A stretch of 64,000 bases of DNA from positions 351,299-415,298 of the forward strand of contig NZ_WKKA01000002.1 in the NCBI RefSeq assembly GCF_009674885.1. The letters are read 5' to 3'. The translations under genes were made by a program, and so were the position numbers. Below are positions 18,810 to 28,667 of the stretch, in pieces (within the stretch, counting starts at the first letter, position 1; every line of letters starts with the position of its first letter). The notes below the pieces were generated by a model. It ran no database searches. It saw only the letters and a list, made by a program, of their open reading frames with translations, and had not been told where the DNA came from. The stretch is from Paracoccus sp. S-4012. GTDB lineage: Bacteria > Pseudomonadota > Alphaproteobacteria > Rhodobacterales > Rhodobacteraceae.

Positions 18810-19177
18810 GGGATGGTGATAGCCATGGGGCCGGAGACAGGGAAGTCCCCAGACGCCTGGGGATAAGGCCGGCTGTGGCGGGTGGATCGGCGGGCGGGAT
18901 CGGGGCTCCGGCAAAGGGCTGGGGAAAGCGGGCATGAACGCAAGGGGAACGGGCGAGCCGATACCACAAGGGGAGAACTCGGCTGCAGTTCTGCACTGCC
19001 GGGGACAGAAGCCGGGGTCCAGCCGCCAACTGACTGACAACGTCTGGTTTAATGGTCGGCGGAACGGACCCGCGCCTGTGGATAGACCAGGGGACGCAGG
19101 CTTATCCCCATGTCCCCAGGCCCTACTGCCACATCAACCTTTTTTCATCTTCATTCTTAAGTAAGAAGAGGGACGCC
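18810..19177. other. Candidate chromosomal replication origin (oriC)
   Basis: A 368-bp gap without a credible gene, between aroE (minus) and hemJ (plus). It has three DnaA-box-like nonamers, each one mismatch from TTATCCACA: TGGGGATAA at 18858-18866 (reverse), TGTGGATAG at 19077-19085 (reverse) and TTATCCCCA at 19102-19110; a weaker TGGGGAAAG lies at 18920. Next to the last boxes is an AT-rich tract (19131-19170, 70% A+T by count) in an otherwise GC-rich region, suitable for unwinding. Coding strand switches here: all genes from 5681 to 18809 are minus and from 19178 to 26369 plus, as expected of leading strands. rho-mnmE-mnmG-rsmG-parAB and parS sites adjoin. No experiment or skew calculation supports this yet. 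Confidence 0.55.
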
Positions 19178-19624
19178 ATGACCGACCTCCTCGCCACGCT
19201 CTATCCCTGGACCAAGGCCGTCCATGTCATGGCGGTGCTGTCCTGGATGGCGGGACTCTTCTACCTGCCGCGGCTTTACGTCTATCACGCCGAGCGCGGA
19301 CGTGGTGACGGCGAGCCGGGCGCGAGCCTCGGGATCATGGAGGACAAGCTCTTCCGGCTCATCATGGTCCCTGCGGCCTGGGCGAGCTGGATCGCGGGCC
19401 TGGCGCTGGTGCTGACGCCGGGGATCGTGGACTGGTCGATGCTCTGGCCATGGCTGAAGGCGGCGGGGGTGATCGCCATGACGGGCTTTCACCTCTGGAT
19501 GGGGCGGCAGCGGCTGGCGCTGGGGCGCGGTGAGGGCCTCGGCGGGCGGCAGTACCGAATGCTCAACGAGGTGCCGACGCTGCTGATGGTCGTCATCGTG
19601 CTTGCGGTGATCGTGAAGTTCTGA
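19178..19624 (+). CDS. hemJ: HemJ, protoporphyrinogen IX oxidase
   Basis: 148 aa from the ATG at 19178, preceded by GAGGG. Four membrane segments. The conserved histidine is in the N-terminal helix (WTKAVHVMAVLSWMAGLFYLP), and the C-terminal motif RMLNEVPTLLMVVIVLAVIVK is diagnostic of the former UPF0093 family. It performs the penultimate haem synthesis step in organisms lacking HemG/HemY. First gene on the plus side of the candidate origin; it ends 2 bp before the putative rho promoter. Confidence 0.94.
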   Translation: MTDLLATLYPWTKAVHVMAVLSWMAGLFYLPRLYVYHAERGRGDGEPGASLGIMEDKLFRLIMVPAAWASWIAGLALVLTPGIVDWSMLWPWLKAAGVIAMTGFHLWMGRQRLALGRGEGLGGRQYRMLNEVPTLLMVVIVLAVIVKF

Positions 19625-19626
19625 GT

Positions 19627-19655
19627 TTGACAATCCGGCCGGGTCGGCCTAGATG
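19627..19655 (+). promoter_or_regulatory. Sigma-70-type promoter for rho
   Basis: TTGACA (19627-19632), 17-bp spacer, TAGATG (19650-19655). The -35 is perfect and the -10 matches 4 of 6. It begins two bases after the hemJ stop and leaves a leader of about 80 nt before rho, where autoregulatory attenuation is common in other bacteria. Confidence 0.6.
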
Positions 19656-19744
19656 CGGTCAACCGCCCGCGCCGTCCGGCGTCAGGGCTTCCCATCCATT
19701 TTCCGACTGCACGGGACCAGGTTCCGTCCATCCGCGGGGTTTCC

Positions 19745-21019
19745 ATGAGCGAAGAGCGGCTCAACCTGTCCGACCTCAAGGCCAAGAGCCCGGCTGAGCT
19801 TCTGGCGCTGGCCGAGGAGTGGGAGGTCGAGAACGCCTCCACCATGCGCAAGGGCGAGATGATGTTCTCGCTGCTGAAGGAGCATGCCGAGGACGGCGTG
19901 GTCATCGGCGGCGATGGCGTGCTGGAGGTCGTTCAAGACGGCTTCGGCTTCCTGCGCTCGCCCGAGGCGAACTACCTGCCGGGGCCGGACGACATCTATC
20001 TCACGCCCGACATGATCCGTCAGCACGCGCTGCGCACCGGCGACACGGTCAGCGGCGTGATCCGTGCGCCGGGCGAGAACGAGCGCTATTTTGCCCTGAC
20101 CGCGGTTGAATCGATCAATTTCGAGAGCCCGGAGAAGGCCCGCCACAAGGTCGCCTTCGACAATCTCACGCCTCTCTACCCCGACGAGCGGCTGACGATG
20201 GAGATCGAGGATCCGACGATCCGCGACCGCTCGGCCCGGATCATCGACCTGGTGGCGCCCATCGGCAAGGGCCAGCGATCGCTGATCGTGGCGCCGCCGC
20301 GGACCGGCAAGACCGTGCTGCTGCAGAACATCGCCCATTCGATCGAGCGCAACCACCCGGAATGCTACCTGATCGTGCTGCTGATCGACGAGCGGCCCGA
20401 GGAAGTCACCGACATGCAGCGCAACGTGAAGGGCGAGGTTATCAGCTCGACCTTCGACGAGCCCGCCACGCGCCACGTGGCGGTGAGCGAGATGGTGATC
20501 GAGAAGGCGAAACGGCTGGTCGAACACAAGCGCGACGTGGTGATCCTGCTCGATTCGATCACGCGTCTGGGGCGGGCCTTCAACACCGTGGTGCCGTCGT
20601 CGGGCAAGGTGCTGACCGGCGGCGTCGACGCCAACGCCCTGCAACGGCCCAAGCGGTTCTTCGGCGCGGCCCGGAACATCGAGGAAGGCGGGTCGCTGAC
20701 CATCATCGCGACGGCGCTGATCGACACCGGCTCGCGCATGGACGAGGTGATCTTCGAGGAGTTCAAGGGCACCGGCAACAGCGAGATCGTGCTCGACCGC
20801 AAGGTCGCCGACAAGCGCGTGTTCCCGGCGATGGACATCCTCAAGTCCGGAACCCGGAAGGAGGAACTGCTGGTCGATCCGAAGGACCTGCAGAAGACCT
20901 ATCTGCTGCGGCGCATCCTGAACCCGATGGGCACCACGGATGCGGTCGAGTTCCTGATCTCGAAGCTGAAGCAGACCAAGACCAATGCCGAGTTCTTCGA
21001 CTCGATGAACGCGGGCTGA
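19745..21019 (+). CDS. rho: Transcription termination factor Rho
   Basis: 424 aa, normal length. N-terminal Rho domain ([21 protein letters not shown]), cold-shock-like RNA-binding domain ([15 protein letters not shown]), and a RecA-like ATPase with Walker [21 protein letters not shown], Walker [16 protein letters not shown] and the R-loop/Q-loop region near [21 protein letters not shown] hexameric RNA helicase that ends untranslated transcripts. It stands between hemJ and mnmE, 6 bp before mnmE. Confidence 0.98.
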   Translation: MSEERLNLSDLKAKSPAELLALAEEWEVENASTMRKGEMMFSLLKEHAEDGVVIGGDGVLEVVQDGFGFLRSPEANYLPGPDDIYLTPDMIRQHALRTGDTVSGVIRAPGENERYFALTAVESINFESPEKARHKVAFDNLTPLYPDERLTMEIEDPTIRDRSARIIDLVAPIGKGQRSLIVAPPRTGKTVLLQNIAHSIERNHPECYLIVLLIDERPEEVTDMQRNVKGEVISSTFDEPATRHVAVSEMVIEKAKRLVEHKRDVVILLDSITRLGRAFNTVVPSSGKVLTGGVDANALQRPKRFFGAARNIEEGGSLTIIATALIDTGSRMDEVIFEEFKGTGNSEIVLDRKVADKRVFPAMDILKSGTRKEELLVDPKDLQKTYLLRRILNPMGTTDAVEFLISKLKQTKTNAEFFDSMNAG

Positions 21020-21025
21020 GGCACG

Positions 21026-22288
21026 ATGGACACCATCTTTGCCGAGGCCACCCCGCCCGGCAAAGGCGGGGTCTCCATCGTCAGGCTGTCAGGGCCGCAG
21101 GCGCGGGCGATTGCCGCGCGGCTGGCGGGTGATCTGCCCGCATCGCATCAGGCCGGCACCCGGCGGTTGCGGGATGGCGATGACGCGATCGACGAGGCGC
21201 TGGTGCTGGCCTTCGATGCCGGGCGGAGCTTCACCGGAGACGAGACGGTGGAGTTTCATCTCCATGGGGCGCCGGTGGTGGTTTCGCGGCTGTCGGCCGC
21301 CCTGCGCAAGCATGGTGCGCGGCAGGCGGCGGCGGGTGAGTTCACACAGCGCGCCTTTCTGGCGGGTCGCCTGGATCTGACGCAGGTTCAGGGGCTGTCG
21401 GATTTGCTAGCGGCCGAGACGGAAGCGCAGCGGCGCCTGGCGGTGCAGAACGCCTCGGGGCTTCTAGGGAAGCGCGCGACGGAGTGGCGGGAGGCGCTGA
21501 GCGAGGCCGGCGCCCTGCTTCTGGCGGATATCGATTTCCCGGACGAGGATCTCGAGAACGGGTTGATCGACGCGGCTCTGGAGCGGATCGTCGCGGTTCG
21601 AGAGAGTATCGAGGCGACCCTCGCCGGGTCGGCGGCAGCGGAGATCGTGCGGAAGGGCTTTCAGGTGGCGATCGTCGGGCCGCCGAATGCCGGGAAATCC
21701 ACCCTCTTGAACCGCCTAGCCGGGCGGGACGTGGCCATCGTCTCGGAGCGACCGGGGACCACGCGCGACGTCATCGAGGTGCGACTGGATCTCAACGGTG
21801 CGGCGGTCAGCCTTTTCGATACGGCCGGTCTGCGGGACAGTGATGATGTCGTCGAAGGCGAGGGCATCGCGCGGGCGCGACGGACGGCGGAGGCTGCCGA
21901 TCTGCGGATCCACCTCTCGGAAACCGGTGAGGCTCAGGCCGGGCTGCTGTGCCCGGGGGATCTGGTGGTGACGTCCAAGGCTGACCTCCATCCTGGAGAT
22001 GGGTTGCGGGTGTCGGCGCAAACGGGGGCGGGGCTGGACGCGTTGGTGTCCGAGATTGGCGAGCGGCTGGCTCAGCGTATCGCCGGAGCCGGGGTCGTTG
22101 CGCACGAGATGCAGCGCGACAGACTGGCTCGGGCGGCACGGCACCTGCGGGAGGCGGAGCGGAGCGGGGCCGAGTTCCTGGCCGAAGCCCTGTGGCAGGC
22201 GATCCATGAGCTTGAAGCGCTGGTCGGCCGGGTCGATATAGAGGATTACTTGGACCTCGTCTTCTCGAGGTTCTGCATCGGAAAGTGA
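21026..22288 (+). CDS. mnmE: MnmE, tRNA uridine-5-carboxymethylaminomethyl GTPase
   Basis: 420 aa, slightly short for the family but with all parts: N-terminal tetrahydrofolate-binding domain (TIFAEATPPGKGGVSIVR), helical domain with DIDFPDEDLENG, inserted G domain (GPPNAGKSTLLN, PGTTRD, DTAGLRD) and the catalytic C-terminal CIGK. With MnmG it modifies U34 of tRNAs reading two-fold degenerate codons. Its stop overlaps the mnmG ATG by one base (TGATG). Confidence 0.97.
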   Translation: MDTIFAEATPPGKGGVSIVRLSGPQARAIAARLAGDLPASHQAGTRRLRDGDDAIDEALVLAFDAGRSFTGDETVEFHLHGAPVVVSRLSAALRKHGARQAAAGEFTQRAFLAGRLDLTQVQGLSDLLAAETEAQRRLAVQNASGLLGKRATEWREALSEAGALLLADIDFPDEDLENGLIDAALERIVAVRESIEATLAGSAAAEIVRKGFQVAIVGPPNAGKSTLLNRLAGRDVAIVSERPGTTRDVIEVRLDLNGAAVSLFDTAGLRDSDDVVEGEGIARARRTAEAADLRIHLSETGEAQAGLLCPGDLVVTSKADLHPGDGLRVSAQTGAGLDALVSEIGERLAQRIAGAGVVAHEMQRDRLARAARHLREAERSGAEFLAEALWQAIHELEALVGRVDIEDYLDLVFSRFCIGK

Positions 22289-24138
22289 TGTTTCACGTGA
22301 AACACGAGTTCGACGTCATCGTGGTCGGTGCCGGCCACGCCGGGCTGGAAGCGGCAGCAGCAGCTGTGCGTCTTGGGCGACGGGTGGCGCTCGTGACGCT
22401 GTCCCGCGATGACCTGGGCGCTTTGTCCTGCAACCCCGCCATCGGCGGCGTCGGCAAGGGGCATCTGGTTCGGGAGATCGACGCTCTTGACGGCTTGATG
22501 GGGCGTCTCGGCGACGCCGCGGCGATCCAGTACAGGCTGCTGAATGCAAGCAAGGGTCCCGCGGTGCAGGGCCCGCGAACGCAGACCGATCGCGCGCTGT
22601 ACCGCCAAGCCGTCAGCGGTGCGGTTTCCGCGATGAGCGGTCTTACGCTTGTTGAGGGAGAGGTTTCCGAACTCGTGCTATCGGGCAACGGCGTGCAGGG
22701 TGTTCGGCTGGCGGATGGCACGGTTCTGAAAGCCCGGGGGGTGGTTGTTGCGACCGGGACCTTCCTGGGCGGCGTTATCCATATCGGGAACGATCAGCGT
22801 CCGGCGGGACGCTGGGGCGGCGCGGCGGCCGATCGTCTTCGCCACCAGTTTGCGGAACTGGGGCTGCCAAAAGGCCGCCTGAAGACGGGGACCCCGCCGC
22901 GGCTTGACGGGCGAACGATCGATTGGGCCGCGCTGCCCCGGCAAGAGGGCGATGCGAAGCCCGTCTACCTGTCATTCCTCACGGAAATCACGGCCAACCG
23001 GCAGATCGCCTGCGGCGTCACCCAGACGACGGAGCACACGCACGACATCATCCGCGAAAACCTTGGGCGGTCGGCGCTGTATTCCGGCAATATAGAGGGT
23101 GCCGGCCCGCGCTACTGCCCGTCCATCGAGGACAAGATCGTCAAGTTCCCGGACAAGTCCTCACACCAGGTGTTCCTTGAGCCCGAAGGTCTCGACGATA
23201 CAACGGTCTACCCGAACGGCGTGTCGACCTCGCTCCCTGACGAGGTTCAGCTCGCCTATCTCCGCTCCATGCCCGGCCTCTCATCGGTCGAGATGGTCCG
23301 TCCGGGCTATGCGGTCGAATACAGTTTTGTCGATCCGCGCTCCCTGCGCCGCACGCTGGAGGTGGCCGGTTTCGACGGGCTGTTCTTCGCGGGACAGATC
23401 AACGGCACCACCGGCTACGAAGAGGCCGCGGCCCAGGGGCTGGTGGCCGGGCTGAACGCCGCACTGCGGGCCCAAGGCAGGCCGTTGTTCGAGTTTGGGC
23501 GCGATCAGGCCTATATCGGGGTGATGATCGACGATCTGGTCAGCCGGGGCGCCACCGAGCCTTACCGCATGTTTACCTCGCGTGCGGAGTACCGCCTGTC
23601 GTTGCGAGCGGACAACGCGGACATGCGGTTGACGCCGCTGGGCCTCGACCTTGGCTGCGTGACCGAGGCGCGTCGCCTCAGTTTCGAACGGAAGCACGAT
23701 GAGATGGCGCGCGGCCGCGAGGCGTTGCGGACCACCCGCCTTCCCGCGGCTGAGACCGAGAATGGGGAGACACCGACCCGTCCATGGACAACCGCCTATG
23801 AGGCGCTCGGTCAGGGTGACGGTGTCGCGCGTGTTGCGGAACATGGTGCCAGACCGGAAATCTCCCAAGCCGCCTGGGAGGCGCTTTGTGCCGAAGCATG
23901 CTACGCGCCTTTCGCCGAGCGCCAGAAGAAGGAGGCAGAGAAGCTCGCGGTGGGTCGGCAGGTCTCTCTCCCTCCCGCGGAATCTCTCATCGAGATACCG
24001 GGCCTGTCGATCGAACTCCGGCACAAGATTCTCGCCGTAAGGCCGGCGACTCTGGTCGACGCGGAGAGGATCGAGGGGATGACCCCGGCGGCGCTGGCGC
24101 TTTTGCTTATTCAAGCCCGGCAGAAGTCGGCGGCGTGA
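22288..24138 (+). CDS. mnmG: MnmG, tRNA uridine-5-carboxymethylaminomethyl modification FAD enzyme
   Basis: 616 aa from the ATG at 22288. FAD-binding GAGHAGLEAAAAAVRLG and CNPAIGGVGKGHLVREIDAL, the GTPPRLDGRTIDW block and the C-terminal helical MnmE-binding domain are present. The first six codons (MFHVKH) are made of a perfect parS site at 22289-22304. Partner of MnmE upstream; the stop overlaps the rsmG GTG (GTGA). Confidence 0.97.
   Translation: MFHVKHEFDVIVVGAGHAGLEAAAAAVRLGRRVALVTLSRDDLGALSCNPAIGGVGKGHLVREIDALDGLMGRLGDAAAIQYRLLNASKGPAVQGPRTQTDRALYRQAVSGAVSAMSGLTLVEGEVSELVLSGNGVQGVRLADGTVLKARGVVVATGTFLGGVIHIGNDQRPAGRWGGAAADRLRHQFAELGLPKGRLKTGTPPRLDGRTIDWAALPRQEGDAKPVYLSFLTEITANRQIACGVTQTTEHTHDIIRENLGRSALYSGNIEGAGPRYCPSIEDKIVKFPDKSSHQVFLEPEGLDDTTVYPNGVSTSLPDEVQLAYLRSMPGLSSVEMVRPGYAVEYSFVDPRSLRRTLEVAGFDGLFFAGQINGTTGYEEAAAQGLVAGLNAALRAQGRPLFEFGRDQAYIGVMIDDLVSRGATEPYRMFTSRAEYRLSLRADNADMRLTPLGLDLGCVTEARRLSFERKHDEMARGREALRTTRLPAAETENGETPTRPWTTAYEALGQGDGVARVAEHGARPEISQAAWEALCAEACYAPFAERQKKEAEKLAVGRQVSLPPAESLIEIPGLSIELRHKILAVRPATLVDAERIEGMTPAALALLLIQARQKSAA
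22289..22304. promoter_or_regulatory. parS site 1 (perfect 16-bp consensus)
   Basis: TGTTTCACGTGAAACA, an exact match to the conserved bacterial parS palindrome, overlapping the start codon region of mnmG. It lies about 3.2 kb upstream of parB and 3.1 kb from the candidate oriC. ParB loads here and spreads to organise the origin region for segregation. Confidence 0.93.
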
Positions 24139-24719
24139 GTGTTTCACGTGAAACAGCCAGGTGCCTGGAGCACTACACTGCCCTGATCCGACATTGGAAC
24201 CGCGCGATCAATCTGGTTTCCCGCGCCGATCTCGAACACTTCCAACAGCGCCACATCGAGGATTCGCTTCAGCTCGTCGAGTTGAACGCCGATCCGGGGT
24301 CCGATTGGGCGGATCTCGGCTCCGGCGGCGGCCTCCCTGGGGTGGTTGCCGCATGCGCGCTGAAGGGCAAGGCCACCAAGGTCACACTGGTCGAATCCGA
24401 TCGCCGCAAGGCCACCTTCCTGCAGCGAACTGTGGCCGACCTTGGCCTTGCAGCCCGCGTGATCTGTGCGCGCGCGGAGGCCGTGGAGCCGCTTGCGGCA
24501 TCGACAGTCTCCGCCCGCGCGCTTGCGCCCCTGCCCCTGCTGCTGTCATATGCCAGCAGGCATCTGGCGACTGACGGGGTCGCATTCTTCCCCAAGGGGG
24601 CCAGCTGGAACGATGAATTGGCGGACGCGCGGGCTGCTTGGGTCTTTGACCTTGCAGTACATCCAAGCCGGACTGGAAACGGCGTGATCCTCGAAGTCAG
24701 GGACCTGCATGCGCGGTAA
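24135..24719 (+). CDS. rsmG: RsmG, 16S rRNA (guanine-N7) methyltransferase
   Basis: 194 aa from the GTG at 24135 (overlaps the mnmG stop). SAM-binding motif WADLGSGGGLPGVVAA, then VESDRRKATFLQ, and the RALAPLPLLLSYA region identify the family that makes m7G527 of 16S rRNA. Codons 2-7 consist of a second perfect parS site. Overlaps parA by 11 bp. Confidence 0.95.
   Translation: MSVSRETARCLEHYTALIRHWNRAINLVSRADLEHFQQRHIEDSLQLVELNADPGSDWADLGSGGGLPGVVAACALKGKATKVTLVESDRRKATFLQRTVADLGLAARVICARAEAVEPLAASTVSARALAPLPLLLSYASRHLATDGVAFFPKGASWNDELADARAAWVFDLAVHPSRTGNGVILEVRDLHAR
24140..24155. promoter_or_regulatory. parS site 2 (perfect 16-bp consensus)
   Basis: TGTTTCACGTGAAACA again, 1851 bp from site 1 and inside the first codons of rsmG, read in a different frame from site 1 (VSRET versus FHVKH), so protein constraint alone does not explain both. 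Closest parS to the parAB genes. Confidence 0.93.
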
Positions 24720-25491
24720 GTCGAGGATTGTTGCGATCGCCAACCAGAAGGGCGGCGTCGGAAAGACCACCACGGCGATCAACCTGGCGGCGTCGCTTGC
24801 CGATGCAGGGCGCAGCGTCACCGTCATAGACCTTGACCCTCAAGGGAATGCGTCGACCGGGCTTGGCATCCCGGTTGAATCGCGCACGACTTCTACCTTC
24901 GACGTGCTTACCGGAGAGGCAAACGCGGCTCAGGCCGAACATGAAACCGCAGTGCCGGGCCTCACCGTCGTCCCCGCCACCTCGGATCTCTCCTCTGCGG
25001 AACTCGATCTGGCGGCCGCATCGGGACGGCTGACGCATCTGCGAACAGCCTTGCGCCGCAGTGCGCCCTCCGGTGAAACGATCATCATCGACTGCCCGCC
25101 AACCTTGGGGCTGCTGACCCTCAACGCCCTTGTCGCCGCAGACGGGCTTCTGGTTCCCCTGCAAAGCGAATTCTATGCCCTCGAAGGCCTCTCCCAGCTC
25201 CTCCTGACCCTGCGTGAGGTGCGGCGCAGCGCCAATCCGGCGCTGCGTCTTGACGGCGTGGTCCTGACCATGGCCGACCAGCGCAACCGTCTGGCGCAGC
25301 AGGTCGAGGCCGACGCGCGCGCGACCCTCGGCGACGTGGTGTTCCAGACGGTCATCCCGCGTAACGTCCGGCTCTCCGAGGCGCCATCCCATGGCCTGCC
25401 CGTGATGCTCTACGATCCGCAGTCGCGCGGCGCCCGCGCCTATCGCGATTTGGCCGAGGAATATCTGAACCGTATCTCCGTGGAGGGCTGA
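24709..25491 (+). CDS. parA: ParA, chromosome partitioning ATPase
   Basis: 260 aa. Deviant Walker A KGGVGKTT (residues 14-21, signature Lys14), DLDPQGNAS, and DCPPTLGLLTLNAL. Small chromosomal (Soj-type) ParA without an N-terminal DNA-binding domain. With ParB and parS it moves the origin region. Starts inside rsmG (11-bp overlap), and parB follows after 2 bp. Confidence 0.97.
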   Translation: MRGKSRIVAIANQKGGVGKTTTAINLAASLADAGRSVTVIDLDPQGNASTGLGIPVESRTTSTFDVLTGEANAAQAEHETAVPGLTVVPATSDLSSAELDLAAASGRLTHLRTALRRSAPSGETIIIDCPPTLGLLTLNALVAADGLLVPLQSEFYALEGLSQLLLTLREVRRSANPALRLDGVVLTMADQRNRLAQQVEADARATLGDVVFQTVIPRNVRLSEAPSHGLPVMLYDPQSRGARAYRDLAEEYLNRISVEG

Positions 25492-25493
25492 GC

Positions 25494-26369
25494 ATGTCCG
25501 CGAAACTCGAACGCCGGGGGCTCGGCCGGGGCCTGTCCGCGCTGATGGCCGAGATCAATCTGGATGAAGCCGCAGAATCCGCACCGCGCGAGAGCCTGCG
25601 GATGCTGCCGATCGAATCGGTCGTGCCGAACCCCGATCAGCCCCGCCGCCGCTATGGTGCCGAGGAGCTGGCGGAGCTTGCCGATTCCATCCGCGTCCGC
25701 GGCGTCCTGCAGCCGCTGATCGTCCGGCATCAGCCCGACAGCGGCCTTTACCAGATCGTCGCCGGCGAACGTCGGTGGCGCGCGGCGCAGCAGGCGCGGC
25801 TCCATGAGATTCCGGCGATCATCCGAGACTTCACCGACACCGAAGTCCTCGAGGTCGCGCTGATCGAGAACATCCAGCGTGCCGATCTCAACGCCGTCGA
25901 GGAGGCCGCGGCCTATCGCCAGCTGATGGAGCGGTTCGGGCACACGCAGGAGCAGCTGGCCGAGGCGCTTCACAAGAGCCGCAGCCATGTTGCCAACCAC
26001 CTGCGTCTGCTGACCTTGCCCGAGCAGGTTCTGGACTGGGTTCGCGAGGGCACCCTCACCGCAGGCCACGCGCGGGCGCTCATCACCGCGGGCGATCCGG
26101 TGGCCTTGGCGCGTCGGGTGATCGACCGCGGTCTGTCGGTGCGCGAGACCGAGGCCCTCGTGCAAGCGCGCGAACAGCGGCAGGCCAAACCGCACCGCAA
26201 GATGGAGAAGGACGCCGACACCCGCGCCCTCGAAGGCGACCTGACGGCACAGCTGAAGATGCGCGTGGCGATTGATCATGTCGGAACCGAGGGCGGCCGC
26301 CTGTCCGTCACCTACCGCTCGCTCGAGGATCTGGATCGGCTCTGCCACCTTCTTGCCCGCAACGCCTGA
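25494..26369 (+). CDS. parB: ParB, parS-binding CTPase
   Basis: 291 aa. N-terminal ParA-activating segment (ERRGLGRGLSALMAE), CTP-binding box VAGERRWRAAQ and ENIQRADLNAVEEA, central helix-turn-helix (LAEALHKSRSHVANHLRLL), and a C-terminal dimerisation domain. Two perfect parS sites lie 1.3 and 3.2 kb upstream. The gene ends at a strong bidirectional terminator facing pnp. Confidence 0.97.
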   Translation: MSAKLERRGLGRGLSALMAEINLDEAAESAPRESLRMLPIESVVPNPDQPRRRYGAEELAELADSIRVRGVLQPLIVRHQPDSGLYQIVAGERRWRAAQQARLHEIPAIIRDFTDTEVLEVALIENIQRADLNAVEEAAAYRQLMERFGHTQEQLAEALHKSRSHVANHLRLLTLPEQVLDWVREGTLTAGHARALITAGDPVALARRVIDRGLSVRETEALVQAREQRQAKPHRKMEKDADTRALEGDLTAQLKMRVAIDHVGTEGGRLSVTYRSLEDLDRLCHLLARNA

Positions 26370-26394
26370 GCGGCGCCCCGGACAGCCCGACAAC

Positions 26395-26424
26395 AAAAAA
26401 GCCCCGGCACTGCCGGGGCTTTCT
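26395..26424. terminator. Bidirectional intrinsic terminator between parB and pnp
   Basis: Stem AGCCCCGGCA / TGCCGGGGCT (26400-26409 with 26411-26420), preceded by six As (U-run for the minus strand) and followed by TTCTTCTT on the plus strand. Serves convergent parB and pnp. Confidence 0.88.
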
Positions 26425-26443
26425 TCTTCGTCCTGCCTGAACC

Positions 26444-28591
26444 TCAGGCCTCCTCGTTCTCGCGCTTGGTCCCCTGGGGGATCTCCTCGCCGGTCTCCTG
26501 GTCGACCATCTTCATGCCCAGCTTGACCTTGCCGCGATCGTCGAAGCCCAGCAGCTTCACCTTGACCTCCTGGCCCTCCTTCAGCACCTCGTTTGGATGC
26601 TGCAGGCGCTTGCCGCTGATCTGGCTGACATGCACCAGACCGTCGCGCTTGCCGAAGAAGTTCACGAAGGCGCCGAAATCGACCAGCTTGACCACCTTGC
26701 CGGTGTAGATCTTGCCCTCCTCCGGCTCGGCCACGATCGAGTGGATCATGTCGTAAGCCTTCTTGATCGAATCGGCATTTGCCGAGGCGATCTTGATGAC
26801 GCCGTCGTCGTTGATGTCGACCTTGGCGCCCGAGACCTCGACGATCTCGCGGATCACTTTTCCGCCCGAGCCGATCACTTCGCGGATCTTGTCGGTCGGA
26901 ATGGTCATCGTTTCGATCCGCGGCGCATGGGCGCTGAACTCGCGCCGGCCCTCGGTCAGGGATTTGCTCATCTCGGCGAGGATGTGCAGCCGGCCGTCCT
27001 TCGCCTGGGCGAGCGCCTGCTTCATGATCTCGGGCGTGATCCCCGCGACCTTGATGTCCATCTGCAGCGAGGTGATGCCGTCGGCGGTCCCGGCAACCTT
27101 GAAGTCCATGTCGCCGAGGTGGTCCTCGTCACCGAGAATGTCGGTCAGCACCGCCCATTCGCCCGAATCCTCAAGGATCAGACCCATGGCGACGCCCGCG
27201 ACCGGCGCCTTCAGCGGCACACCGGCGTCCATCATCGCCAGCGATCCGCCGCAGACCGAGGCCATCGAGGACGAGCCGTTCGACTCGGTGATCTCGCTGA
27301 CGACGCGGATGGTGTAGGGGAAGTCGGTCGGGGCCGGCAGCACCGCCTGCAGCGCCCGCCAGGCGAGCTTGCCGTGGCCGATCTCGCGACGGCCGGGCGG
27401 GCCGAAACGGCCGACCTCGCCCACCGAATAGGGCGGGAAGTTGTAGTGCAGCAGGAAGTTCGAGCGGTGATTGGAATGCAGGGCGTCGATGATCTGCTCG
27501 TCGTCGCCGGTGCCCAGCGTCACGACCGCAAGCGCCTGCGTCTCGCCGCGGGTGAACAGCGCCGAGCCATGGGTGCGCGGCAGCATGCCGACCTCGACGT
27601 CGATCGGCCTCACGGTGCTGCGGTCGCGGCCATCGATACGGTTGCCGCCGCGGATGATGTCGCCGCGCAGCACGTCCGATTCGAGCGTCTTGAAGGCCGA
27701 GCCGAGATTCGGGTCGGCGAGTTCCTCCTCGCTCAGGTGCGCCTTCACCTGCTCGCGCACCTGGTCGATGCGGTCGCGGCGCTCGGCCTTGTCGACGAGC
27801 GCATAGGCCTCACGCATGCCAGCCTCGCCCAATTCGCGAACGCGCGACTTCAGCGCCGCGTAGTCCGGCGCGGTGAAGTCGAAGGGCTCCTTCGCCGCTT
27901 CCTCGGCCAGCGAGATGATCAGGTCGATCACCGGCTGCATCTGCTCGTGGCCGAACACCACGGCGCCGAGCATCTCGTCCTCGGAGAGCTCAAAGGCCTC
28001 CGATTCGACCATCATCACGGCGTCCTTGGTGCCCGCAACGACGAGGTCGAGCCGCTGCTCGGGGTTGCCGCGCAGCTGGTCCATGTCCTGGACTTCGGGG
28101 TTCAGCACGTATTCGCCATTGGCGAAGCCGACGCGCGCGGCGGCGATTGGGCCGCGGAACGGCACGCCCGAGATCGTCAGCGCCGCCGAGGCGGCGATCA
28201 TCGCCACGATGTCGGGATCGTTGACGAGGTCGTGGCTCAGCACGGTGCAGATCACCAGCACTTCATTCTTGAAGCCGGGGACGAACAGCGGCCGGATCGG
28301 ACGGTCGATCAGGCGCGAGGTCAGCGTCTCCTTTTCGGACGGACGCCCCTCGCGCTTGAAGAAGCCGCCGGGGATCTTGCCCGCGGCGTAGAAACGCTCC
28401 TGGTAGTGCACAGTCAGGGGGAAGAAGTCCTGTCCCGGCTTCGCCTCGCGGGCGTAGGTGACGGCGGCCAAGACCGAGGTCTCGCCCAGCGTGGCGACGA
28501 CCGAGCCGTCGGCCTGACGGGCGACCTTGCCCGTTTCCAGCGTCAGCGTCTCTTCGCCCCACTGGATCGATTTCTTCACGATATCAAACAT
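26444..28591 (-). CDS. pnp: Polyribonucleotide nucleotidyltransferase (PNPase)
   Basis: 715 aa from the ATG at 28591; an in-frame TTG two codons earlier is less likely. Two RNase PH-like domains (first with [20 protein letters not shown], second with [13 protein letters not shown]), then KH ([12 protein letters not shown]) and S1 ([15 protein letters not shown]) RNA-binding domains and an acidic tail. 3'-5' phosphorolytic RNA decay; degradosome component. Downstream of rpsO as in most Proteobacteria. Confidence 0.97.
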   Translation of the reverse strand: MFDIVKKSIQWGEETLTLETGKVARQADGSVVATLGETSVLAAVTYAREAKPGQDFFPLTVHYQERFYAAGKIPGGFFKREGRPSEKETLTSRLIDRPIRPLFVPGFKNEVLVICTVLSHDLVNDPDIVAMIAASAALTISGVPFRGPIAAARVGFANGEYVLNPEVQDMDQLRGNPEQRLDLVVAGTKDAVMMVESEAFELSEDEMLGAVVFGHEQMQPVIDLIISLAEEAAKEPFDFTAPDYAALKSRVRELGEAGMREAYALVDKAERRDRIDQVREQVKAHLSEEELADPNLGSAFKTLESDVLRGDIIRGGNRIDGRDRSTVRPIDVEVGMLPRTHGSALFTRGETQALAVVTLGTGDDEQIIDALHSNHRSNFLLHYNFPPYSVGEVGRFGPPGRREIGHGKLAWRALQAVLPAPTDFPYTIRVVSEITESNGSSSMASVCGGSLAMMDAGVPLKAPVAGVAMGLILEDSGEWAVLTDILGDEDHLGDMDFKVAGTADGITSLQMDIKVAGITPEIMKQALAQAKDGRLHILAEMSKSLTEGRREFSAHAPRIETMTIPTDKIREVIGSGGKVIREIVEVSGAKVDINDDGVIKIASANADSIKKAYDMIHSIVAEPEEGKIYTGKVVKLVDFGAFVNFFGKRDGLVHVSQISGKRLQHPNEVLKEGQEVKVKLLGFDDRGKVKLGMKMVDQETGEEIPQGTKRENEEA

Positions 28592-28667
28592 TTGCAATCC
28601 CCAAGGCGACGGACCCTCCGCCGCCGGATGTAGCGGGCGCGAGCCCCATTGCCCGGCGCCCTGAAGC

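Noticed and set aside
20473..20486. CCACGTGG palindrome inside rho as a parS site
   Set aside because: Has the CACGTG core but lacks the required GTT/AAC arms.
26597..28633. 678-codon plus-strand ORF opposite pnp
   Set aside because: Antisense shadow of PNPase; no plausible ribosome site or domain.
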